A stretch of DNA of 64,000 nucleotides from Myxococcales bacterium. GTDB lineage: Bacteria; Myxococcota_A; Polyangia; Polyangiales; Polyangiaceae. Positions 10,901 through 19,100 of this stretch are shown here, in pieces; within the stretch, counting starts at the first letter, position 1, and each line of letters begins with the position of its first letter. Position numbers and translations under genes: made by a program. The DNA is taken from the NCBI GenBank assembly GCA_016706225.1, contig JADJKB010000025.1:310001-374000 (forward strand), in the 5' to 3' direction. Under the pieces are notes generated by a model. The model was not told where the DNA came from, ran no database searches, and was given only the letters and a program-made list of their open reading frames with translations.

Positions 10901-13699
10901 GACCTTTCGCTCAACAAGAAGTCGTACAAGGTCGGCGACACTGCGCGCGTGCTGATCAAGTCGCCGTTCCCGGACGCCGAGGCGTTGATCACGGTCGAGC
11001 GGGCAGGGGTCTACAGGTCCGAGCGCAAGAAGCTGGTCGGAACGACACCGACCGTCGAGGTACTCATCACGGACACGATGCGCCCCAACGCGTTCGTGAG
11101 TGTGCACCTGCTCCGCGGTCGCAGCAAAGCGCCGCCGACCGACCGCCGAAAGGCCGACGTTGGCGCGCCGCAGTACCGCGCGGGATACGCGGAGCTGGTG
11201 ATCGATCCCGAAGCACGCCGGTTGAAGGTCGACGTGCGACCGAAGGACAAAGAACTGCGTCCCGGCGCCACCGCCGAGGTCGAGGTGCGGGTGCGGGACG
11301 CCGCGGGCAAACCCAGGAGCGCCGAGGTGACCCTGTACGCCGTCGACGAGGGTGTGCTCAGTCTGATCGGTTATCGCACACCGGATCCGCTGCCGGTATT
11401 CACCGCGTCGCGCCCACTGCAGGTGGCGACGCTCGAATCGCGCGAAGCGCTGGCCCGACTCGGTCTCGATCTGGGCGCGGTGCTCGGCGTCGACAAGGGT
11501 CAGGACGGAGGAGACGGTGGTGGTGGGAAACAGAGTGCACGCCGGGACTTCCGCCAGAGCGCCTATTTCAACCCGACGTTGATCACGGACGGCGCGGGTC
11601 TCGCCAAGGTCAGCTTCAAGATCCCCGAGAGCCTCACGACGTATCGCCTGATGGCGGTGGCAACGAGCCTCGACGACCGCTACGGGTACGGCGAAGCGCG
11701 CGTGGTCACCAGCCGGCGTCTGATGGCGCGACCGGCGCTGCCCCGCTTCGTGCGCGCCGGCGATCAGCTCGACGCCGGCGTCGTGGTCACCTCCAAGGGT
11801 TTCGGCCCCGCCAACGTCAGTGTGAAGGCCAGAGTCGAGGGACTCGAGCTGTCCGGTGAGGCGGAACGGGTCATCCAGCTCGGGCGGGATCAGTCCGTAG
11901 AGGTACGGTTCCCGATGCTCGCCAAGACCGCGGGGCACGCGAAGCTGTACTTCGAGGCCAAGGCCGAGGGAGAGCGGGACGCTGTCGAGGTCGAGCGCGA
12001 GGTCAAGGTCCCGCTGGTGATGGAAGCCGTGGCGCTGTACGGCCAGACCGACAAAGCGAGCGGCGAGCAGCTGGGCGATCTGAGCGCCATCCGCCGTGAC
12101 GTCGGTTCGCTCGAGCTGTCTTTGTCGAGCAGTGCCCTGGTTGGGCTCGATGCTGGCATCGAACAGCTGATCGAGTATCCGTACGGCTGCACCGAGCAGC
12201 TCTCGAGCCGCTTGATGCCGCTCGTGCCGCTGCGCGAGCTCGCCCGGGACTACCACTTCGAGCTGCCGAAGAAGCTGTCCCCCGTGATCGAGAAGACCGT
12301 GGCCGACATCCTCTCGCGGCAGCGTTCCGATGGCGGGTTCGGCATGTGGCCGGACTCCCCCGAGAGCTCACCTTGGGTCAGCACCTACGCCCTTTGGGTG
12401 CTGCATCAAGCCAAGCAGGGCGGAGCAGCGGTGCCGACTCGCAGCATTGAACAGGCCCGGACCTACGTGCGCCGTTACCTGGAGCAGGCTCGCGAGGACG
12501 AGATGTGGAAGGCAACCGCCGCCTTCGTGGTCGACGTGCTCGCGGAGGTTGGGGCGCCGGACACGGGCTACATGAGCCGTCTGTACGAGAGCCGCAAGCA
12601 GATGCCGCTGTTCGGGCAGGCGTTCTTGCTGCACGCCCTGGCGATCTCCAAGCAGAAGCGCGAGATGATCGACAAACTCGCAGGGGAGATCGAAGGCCAG
12701 CTGCGCCTCGATGCCAACATGGCCTTCGCCAACGAGAACCTCGGCAACGACTACGCGGTGGTGATGGACTCGACGGCCCGCACGAGCGCGCTGGTTTTGC
12801 GCGCCCTGGTCGCCGTCAAATCGGGGCACCCGCTGGCGAGCCCGCTGGCCCGCGGTCTGGTCTCCGTGCGCAAGGGTGGCCAGTGGCGCTCGACTCAAGA
12901 GACCGCGTTTTCATTGATCGCTCTCGACCAGTACCGGCGCTCCGAGGAGAAGTACGTGCCGGACTACGTGGCCAAGATCTGGCTGAGCGGGAACGAGCTC
13001 GTGAAGGCCGAGATGCACGGCCGAAACCTCGAGACCGTGGACCACCGGATCCCGAGCGCCAAGCTGGGTTCGGGCGGCACGCTGGTGTTCGAGAAGCAGG
13101 GCACGGGCACGCTGTTCTACGAGGCGCGCCTGAAGTACGCACGGCGCACGCTGCCGTCGCAGGCGCTCGACCGGGGTTTTTTCGTGCAAAAGACGCTGCG
13201 GCGCGTGACGGCGGACACCCTCGGTGATGCCCTCCTCAGCCTGCCTGACGCGAGTGTCACGAAGCTCAGCGGGGGTGATCTGGTGATGGCCGATCTGGTC
13301 ATTGTCACCCCCAGCCCGCGCGAGTTCGTCGTGATCGACGATCCCCTACCGGCAGGCTTCGAGGCGGTCGACACCAACCTGAGCACGACCGCCGCCTGGC
13401 TCCGGGCCGGCGCGGGGGACGGCGGCGAGGGTTCGAACGACTGTTACGATTGCGACGACGAGTACGAAGACCGCGTGGCTCACGGCTCGGCCTTCCTCGA
13501 GAGCTGGTACCGGCGCGAGCTGCGGGACGATCGTGTGGTGTTCTTCGTCGATCACATGGCCGCCGGCATGTACCACTATCGGTACCTGGCGCGGGCGACG
13601 ACGCTGGGGAAGTTCATCGTGCCACCCACCAAAGCCGAGGAGATGTACACACCGGAGACGTTCGGTCGCACGGCTGCGTCGCTGATGGAGATCCGATGA
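7955..13699 (+). CDS. Bacterial alpha-2-macroglobulin lipoprotein with thioester
   Basis: About 1914 residues from the ATG at 7955, which has GGAGG upstream; an in-frame GTG at 7934 is less likely. The signal peptide ends in lipobox AAAC, so the protein is probably membrane-anchored in the periplasm. The body has the serial MG domains of bacterial alpha-2-macroglobulins (EcYfhM type), the GIYRPGDSVQLKGIVR motif, and the thioester motif CTEQ in YPYGCTEQLSSRL (Cys codon at 12188, about residue 1412). A thioester-domain alpha-toroid follows (SDGGFGMWPDS...). The family traps and covalently binds attacking proteases. The stop overlaps the start of the PBP1C gene (ATGA), the same partnership as yfhM-pbpC, and suggests protection plus repair of the envelope after damage. 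Confidence 0.93.
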   Translation: MRSPRSNRSQSPLRRFRSLLVALTLVAAACVPGGATMPSVVPSRTLSLGKGEGGRGEDGPFRVVFAGPKGEATTGAELSVVFSRPLRALSLAGDEAVPPIETTPKLEGRWQWVGTRALLFVPREGRLPGATNIRVEIPASTRALDGSTLGSPHRFELSTPLPRLVRSTPSSGARGLEPKTTLELLFNQPVDPDVLARASSLVATSGGKARPLAFSVKRPNPAQAKRLLVTPNLPLPIHSAFAFTIGAALVGEEGPLPAGRADAVSFETYGPLQVTRVSCNRDTPNGDCMAGSGLSFELSNAVKLKDLRRAVSLTPNAGIQWETWRDEDDATTYAGFSAKLRPGASYMLRVNADLTDRFGQRMGKAYTEKIVVDDLWPTVEIGVSGDVVEPVTARPIKIGAVNVKEYELTTAALTPADLLVMADGSRAEARLGTLVKLAGAKQRRVKPGAPANVLSKELVDPSAVLPGAHRGAMALGIRWTEREARKGPRPERERIGTDVRVLAVSDLAISAKLSRHGSLVWVSHLSSGAPAAGAKVELHRTGAPVKVYDTDSRGIASIPAADFQPNFYKDEPASRAVVVAREGDDWSYRYVSDHLDGWRFGVATDLSGSQKSYGMLFTERGIYRPGDSVQLKGIVRTEVPSGNSIPARLALELSLRSPDGDEVSRQKVNLGKFGTFNASLKIPRTGALGSWQVRTEGLGEDEGINQYFEVAEYRAAEFKVSAESDRPDYVRGDKARWDAHGDYLFGAPMAKAGVRYTISRSRTSFAPPGTEEYSTDGGEFFADDEDADSGAAQLKTETGKLDAQGKLRTELALTLPGQRGPELVTLDAEVTDVSRQSIGGSTSAVVHPATFYVGLKQLDDYFVNAPGRVTTAVLAFSPKGEKLTGKAVNVELVRRKWTLARQDVGGGRFHSISKPIDTAMGSCSVVTASAPAACSIEVKEGGYYLLRARATDERKNRTEAALSFFGIGAGAQTWSDNDRMKLDLSLNKKSYKVGDTARVLIKSPFPDAEALITVERAGVYRSERKKLVGTTPTVEVLITDTMRPNAFVSVHLLRGRSKAPPTDRRKADVGAPQYRAGYAELVIDPEARRLKVDVRPKDKELRPGATAEVEVRVRDAAGKPRSAEVTLYAVDEGVLSLIGYRTPDPLPVFTASRPLQVATLESREALARLGLDLGAVLGVDKGQDGGDGGGGKQSARRDFRQSAYFNPTLITDGAGLAKVSFKIPESLTTYRLMAVATSLDDRYGYGEARVVTSRRLMARPALPRFVRAGDQLDAGVVVTSKGFGPANVSVKARVEGLELSGEAERVIQLGRDQSVEVRFPMLAKTAGHAKLYFEAKAEGERDAVEVEREVKVPLVMEAVALYGQTDKASGEQLGDLSAIRRDVGSLELSLSSSALVGLDAGIEQLIEYPYGCTEQLSSRLMPLVPLRELARDYHFELPKKLSPVIEKTVADILSRQRSDGGFGMWPDSPESSPWVSTYALWVLHQAKQGGAAVPTRSIEQARTYVRRYLEQAREDEMWKATAAFVVDVLAEVGAPDTGYMSRLYESRKQMPLFGQAFLLHALAISKQKREMIDKLAGEIEGQLRLDANMAFANENLGNDYAVVMDSTARTSALVLRALVAVKSGHPLASPLARGLVSVRKGGQWRSTQETAFSLIALDQYRRSEEKYVPDYVAKIWLSGNELVKAEMHGRNLETVDHRIPSAKLGSGGTLVFEKQGTGTLFYEARLKYARRTLPSQALDRGFFVQKTLRRVTADTLGDALLSLPDASVTKLSGGDLVMADLVIVTPSPREFVVIDDPLPAGFEAVDTNLSTTAAWLRAGAGDGGEGSNDCYDCDDEYEDRVAHGSAFLESWYRRELRDDRVVFFVDHMAAGMYHYRYLARATTLGKFIVPPTKAEEMYTPETFGRTAASLMEIR

Positions 13700-16122
13700 T
13701 GGGGCGACGAAGGCTGACCGCGGCGCTCCGCTGGGTGCGCAGTCCGGCGGCGCGTGCTCTGCTCGGTGCGCTGCTCGCGCCGATCATCGCGCTCCTGGTG
13801 GCCGCGTCGTTCCAGCGCATCCCCGACGCGCTCTTGCCGGCGGAGAGCGCGCTCGCGACGAGTGTTCGGGTCCACGACGCCCACGGGCGGCTCGTCACCG
13901 AGGTGCGAACGCGGGAGGGCGGGCTCGGCGCCCCCGTGACGCTGGCGGAGCTGCCAAAGGAGGTGCCGCTCGCGATTCTGGCGGCGGAAGACCAGCGTTT
14001 TTACTGGCATCCGGGCGTCGATCCGCTGACCGTCGTACGCGCCGTCGGGCAGGCGCTCTGGCACCGGCGCATCGTGTCCGGGGCGAGCACGCTGACGCAG
14101 CAACTGGTGAAGAACGTGGTTCCGCGTCCCCGAACACTCGGGGCGAAGCTGCGCGAGATGGCCATCGCGCTCCGCGTCGATCTTCACTTCGACAAGCGGC
14201 ACATTCTGGAGGAGTACCTGAACCGAGTGGAGTTCGGGCCCAACGTGCGCGGCATCGAGGCTGCGAGCCGGCTCTACTTCGACAAACCCGCCGCCAAGCT
14301 GTCGCTGAGCGAGGCCGCGGCGCTGGCCGCAATGCCCCGCGGTCCCACCCTCTACGACCCACAGCGGGGCACCACGCGGCTCACTCGGCGCCGCGACCGC
14401 GTGCTGGACCGCATGCTGGACAACGGCTTCAGCACGCGAGACGCCGTCGAGCGCGCCAAGGCGGAGCCGATCGTGCTCACCAAGGGCGGCAGCGAGGGTG
14501 GCGCGCCGCACTTCGTCCGGGCGGTGCTGTCCGGGGCGCTCCAGCCGGAGCTCATCGACCAGAAACTGTCGGAGGTCGTCACGACGCTGGACGCGGATCT
14601 GCAGCGTGAGGTGAGTGTGCTCGCCCGGCAGACGCGCGAACGCATCGCGAGCTACGACGCGAGTGCAGTGTCGGTCATCGTGATCGACAACCAGAGCGGT
14701 GACATACTCAGCTACGTCGGCTCGCCGGACTTCTTCGATCAGCGGAGCCTCGGGCAAAACGACGGTGTGCTCGCGCTGCGGCAGCCCGGGTCGACGCTGA
14801 AACCCTTCGTCTACGCCACCGGCATGCAGCGCATGGGCCTCGGCGCCGGCAGTATCTTGCCGGATGTGGAGCTGCACCTCTCGACGCCGGAGGGGGACTA
14901 CTCGCCGCGGAACTACGACGGACGTTTCCACGGCCCCGTGCGCTTGCGAGAGGCGCTGGGCAACTCGTACAACGTGCCCGCGGTGTTCGTGGCCCAAGAG
15001 GCCGGACCCGCGCACGTGCTCGAGACGTTGCACCGCGTCGGGTTCACGGCGCTCGACCGAGCCGCCGAACACTACGGTGCCGCCATCGCTCTGGGGGATG
15101 GCGAGGTCACGCTGGCCGAGCTCGCGAACGCCTACGCGACACTGGCGCGAGGTGGCCTGTTCCGACCCCTCCGGGCGGTGACACGCGCGCGGCTCGCCAA
15201 GGGCGAGCAGATTGCGCTGCCTCCCCGGGAGGAGGTTCGGGTCATGCCAGCGGAGGTCGCTGCACTGCTCACGGACATCCTCTCCGACCCGAAGGCGCGC
15301 GTCGCGGCCTTCGGACGCGGCAACGTGCTCGAGCTGCCGTTCCCCGCGGCGGTGAAGACCGGAACCTCGAAGGGCTTCCGCGACAACTGGACCGTGGGTT
15401 ACACGCGCGAGCTCAGCGTCGCTGTCTGGGTCGGCAACTTCGATGGCCACCCGATGAGCGGTTCGAGCGGCGTCACCGGTGCGGCTCCGCTGTTTGCCGA
15501 TGTGATGATGGCGGCGATGCGCGGAAGGAAGACCGAGCCGCTCGTCGCCCCGGGCGTGCTCGAGGAGATCGAGGTGTGTGCTCTCAGTGGCGAGCTGCCG
15601 GGGCCTCACTGCTCACAGCGCATCCGCGAGCGGTTTGTGCCCGGGCGGGGGGTGCACAGCCACTGCGACCTGCACGTCGAGGTTGCGATCGACCCGAACA
15701 ACGGGCTGCGGGCGGGCGCTGCCTGTGCGGCGGCGCGGCCGGAGATCCGCGAGCGCTATCCCGATCGGTTCACGGCCTGGGCCGCGGCGACGGGGCGGCC
15801 TGTGGTGCCGGATGCGTGGTCGCCTCGCTGTCCCGGCCAAGACGTCCGCTTGGACAGTGCGCCAGCGCGTCTGGCCTTCCCCTTCGAAGGCGCGCGCTTC
15901 GTCCGGGATCCGGGCTTGCCTGCACGCGCACAGGCCATCGTGCTCCGGGCGCGCGTGGCGGCCGGCGACTCGAGTGTACGCTTCGTCGTGGATGGCAAGA
16001 GTGTCGGGTCGAGCGGGGCACCGTTTGCGGTGAGCTGGCCGCTCGCGATCGGGCAGCATGAAGTCCGGGTCGCGAGCGCGCGGGGTGAGCTCAGTGAGCC
16101 GGTCCGCTTCGTCGTCGAGTGA
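13696..16122 (+). CDS. pbpC: Penicillin-binding protein 1C (bifunctional murein synthase)
   Basis: 808 residues. N-terminal membrane anchor (about 17-38), then a GT51 glycosyltransferase domain with AAEDQRFYWHPGVD (catalytic Glu98), SGASTLTQQLVKN, EEYLNRVEFG and GIEAASRLYFDK. The transpeptidase domain has STLK (nucleophile Ser366), SYN (424-426) and KTG (554-556). A C-terminal PBP1C-type beta domain follows (CALSGELPGPHCSQRIRERFVPG and onward). All catalytic motifs are intact. The start is the ATG at 13696 (a second ATG follows at once), overlapping the upstream alpha-2-macroglobulin stop by four bases, so expression is likely coupled. Polymerises and cross-links peptidoglycan in the periplasm. 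Confidence 0.95.
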   Translation: MMGRRRLTAALRWVRSPAARALLGALLAPIIALLVAASFQRIPDALLPAESALATSVRVHDAHGRLVTEVRTREGGLGAPVTLAELPKEVPLAILAAEDQRFYWHPGVDPLTVVRAVGQALWHRRIVSGASTLTQQLVKNVVPRPRTLGAKLREMAIALRVDLHFDKRHILEEYLNRVEFGPNVRGIEAASRLYFDKPAAKLSLSEAAALAAMPRGPTLYDPQRGTTRLTRRRDRVLDRMLDNGFSTRDAVERAKAEPIVLTKGGSEGGAPHFVRAVLSGALQPELIDQKLSEVVTTLDADLQREVSVLARQTRERIASYDASAVSVIVIDNQSGDILSYVGSPDFFDQRSLGQNDGVLALRQPGSTLKPFVYATGMQRMGLGAGSILPDVELHLSTPEGDYSPRNYDGRFHGPVRLREALGNSYNVPAVFVAQEAGPAHVLETLHRVGFTALDRAAEHYGAAIALGDGEVTLAELANAYATLARGGLFRPLRAVTRARLAKGEQIALPPREEVRVMPAEVAALLTDILSDPKARVAAFGRGNVLELPFPAAVKTGTSKGFRDNWTVGYTRELSVAVWVGNFDGHPMSGSSGVTGAAPLFADVMMAAMRGRKTEPLVAPGVLEEIEVCALSGELPGPHCSQRIRERFVPGRGVHSHCDLHVEVAIDPNNGLRAGAACAAARPEIRERYPDRFTAWAAATGRPVVPDAWSPRCPGQDVRLDSAPARLAFPFEGARFVRDPGLPARAQAIVLRARVAAGDSSVRFVVDGKSVGSSGAPFAVSWPLAIGQHEVRVASARGELSEPVRFVVE

Positions 16123-16130
16123 GCGGGCGA

Positions 16131-16161
16131 GGCGTCGAAGCTGCGCTCAGCCTTCGACGCC
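16131..16161. terminator. Bidirectional hairpin between convergent genes
   Basis: Perfect 10-bp inverted repeat: GGCGTCGAAG at 16131-16140 and CTTCGACGCC at 16152-16161 with an 11-nt loop. It lies 9 bp past the pbpC stop and overlaps the stop codon (16147-16149) of the converging giant TPR gene, so it could end transcription from both sides. There is no strong T-run on either strand. Confidence 0.55.
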
Positions 16162-19100
16162 GAGCCGGCGCCGCGCCTCGGCGTACTGCTCACTCACACT
16201 GAAGACGGCGAGATCGCGCGCCTCCGGGTTGCGCACGATCCACTTGAGGCGTTCGCTCGCGTCTTCCGGTGGGCCTTCGGGGTGGCCGCCGCCGAGCGCG
16301 ACCCCGAGCAACGCGGCGCTGGGTGAGCCGAGCGCCAGGAGCGCGGTGCGGTTGCCCCACTGATTCACGGCGGTGCCGAGCTGCGAAGCACGGTTGCCGA
16401 TCGAGCCGATGACCTCCATCGCGAGGACGGGAACGTCGGTGTCGAGCTCCCGCACCAGTGCCGCCTTGAGCCGAGTCTGGTGTTCGGCAACCTTCTTTGC
16501 GTCCACACCCGCCGGTTGCCAGGTCGGAGCAAATACGCTGAGCATGCCCGCAAGCACCGGCCAGAGATCGATCGGGGCAGTGCGAGACAGGGTCGACGCC
16601 CGGGCTTGCAAGAGCTTCAGTGCACGCAAGATCAAGAACGTGCGCGCCGTCTCGTCGATGTCCGCGGCGAGCAGCTCCGTGCCGAGCACGAGGCGCGGGG
16701 GCGCGGAGCTGGCCGGCGTGCAGGTGGGGCCGAGCGCTGCGGACGCATAGACCTCCACGTTGTGGATGCCGAACGCGGTGGCCATCTGTTGCACCTGCGA
16801 CGCGAGCACCGCGGCTTCGGACGGCAAGGGTGTGGCGCGGATGGACCGCAGATCCATCGCGTAAGCACCGTCGAGCGCGTCCCCGACCTTCTTGAGCAAC
16901 GCTCGCAGCGGCAGGTTCAAGAGCTCCGGCGCGAGCAGGTCGTCGAGGCGGGCGTCCCCCGCCTTGAGACCAACGCCGTCGATCTGGGGTTGCTGTCCGG
17001 TCAACGCAGCGAGGGTCGCGTTGGCGACGCGCGCCGCGTCGGTTCCGCCGCGCAGCTCGGCTACCGCCGCCAGCGATTCGAACAGCGCCGCGTCGAAGCG
17101 CCCGGTTCCGAGCGCCCGACGCGAGTCGTTGGCCGCTCGGTCGAGGAGCACGTTCAACGCAGTCGCCTCGCCACCGCGGCGATAGAACTCGGCCAGCGCC
17201 CGCAGCACGACGCCGTCTTGCGGCCAGGTCTTGCGCGCCTTGTCCAGGGTTGCCTCGGCTTTGCGCCGGTCGCGCTGCAGGTCTTCCTGCACACGGCTGA
17301 GCTCGATGGTGCGATCGCGTTTTTCTTCCGGCGTGCCTGCACGGTTCAAGAGCTCGGTCTGGAGCTCGAGTGACTTTGGGATGTCCCCGAGTCGTCCGTA
17401 GACCTGCACCAGACACTCCATTGCGCCCACGTCGTTCGGGAGGCGTTTCAGGACCTCGCGGTAGGACAGCTCGGCGCGCTGCGGGTTCGGCAGGTCGACG
17501 TCGTACAGGCCGCCGAGCTTGCGGTAGATTTCCGCTTGTTGCTCCGGCTCGGTGGACTGACGGGCCAGGCGGATCCAGGCCTGTTCGGCGCCCTCCCAGT
17601 CGCCCTCGTGCACCGCGAGCTCGGCAAAGGCATCCAGCGCATCCGCGTGATCGGGGTTGGCGTCCAGCGCGGCGGACAGCGCCTCTTTCGCGGCGGACCG
17701 GTCGCCGATGTCGGCCAACGCCTTGCCCCGCGTCACCTCGAGCGAGACCCGCTCGTCTGGGTCGTCGGTCAGGGCGATGCGCCGCTCGAGCAGCTCAGCC
17801 AGTTTCTCTCGCTGCTCCAGCTTCACGTACAGATCGCGCAAACGCGGGAACACGTCGGCACGGGTCAGATCGAGGTCGGCGACGAATTCTAGAGCGGCTT
17901 GACCGCGCTCGTCGTCCTTCACCGCGTCCAGCCAGAGGCAACCGGCTTTGTGCCAGAGCTCTGCCTGGTGAGTCGGGACGGTGCTTGCGCCGGCCAGCGC
18001 CTCGAGGGCCTCGGCAGCGCCGCGTGCGTCGCCGAGCTTCTCCAGGATCTCCGCCTGGCGGGCCAGCGCCACGGGGTGCTCGGGCACCAGCTCGACGGCG
18101 CGGTCGAGCAGGGCTTTTGCGTCTTCGAGCTTGCCGAGCCGAATGGCTGCCTCGGCGGCACGGAGCGCGAGGGTGGCGGCATCGATCGCACGTGCGACGC
18201 GTTCGCTCAGCTGGCGTTCGACCGCCAGACCGAGCTCGTCGTCGTCGCCGTTACGGGCGGCGACACTGAGCGTGCGCAACGCCCAGAGTGACGGCGGAGG
18301 GTGGGTTTGGGTGAGCTCGGCGAGCTCCCGCAGCCCATCGGCATTGCCGGCCAGCAGGCGCAAACGCGCCGCCAGCATCGCGTGCGCCGTGGCTTCGTTG
18401 CGATCGAGCAGGCCTGCCAGCGTCGCTGCGATTGGTTCGAGCTCTTCCGTCCGACCGTCGGACAGGTAGGCGTGCTCGAGCGCGCGCAACGCCCTCAAGT
18501 TCTTCGGGTTGCTCTCCAGGATCGCGCTCTGCCAGAGCAGCGCGCTCGATGCGTCTCCTCGTGCAACGTCGAGGGCGCTCAGGCGTTCGTAGAGCTCCTC
18601 CTGCTTCGCCGGTTCGGTCGCTGCCTTCGCCTCAGCGAGCAATTGTTCGGCGAGCTCCGCGCCTCGGGGTCCGAACGCTGCCAGGCGCTCCGCGGTGACT
18701 CGGGCGAAGGCACTGTCACCGGCCCCCGCGGCGGCCGAGGCCGCCCGCGATGCGGCGGGCAGGTCGTCCGCACGTTCGTATTCGAGCGCAGCCTCCACCA
18801 GCAGGCGCACCTTGCCAGAGCCTTCCTGCGAGGCGGCGACGGACTCGCGCCACGCTCCTCGGGAGCTGCCAGCGGCGGGCGACAGCCGCTCGAAGAGCTC
18901 GTGCATGGAGACGTCGGCGGCGCGTGCTTGGCTCGCATCGGCGAGCAGTGCGGCCGCGGCTTCGCCGTCGGAGTCGGCGAGCAACAGCGCCTCACGGATC
19001 TTGTCGAACGCCTCTTCGATGGGATCCGAAGCGTTCTCTTTTCGGCGCCGCAGCCAGCTGAGCAAGGCTTCGCCGTCCCCTCGGCGCCGGGCGTGCTGTT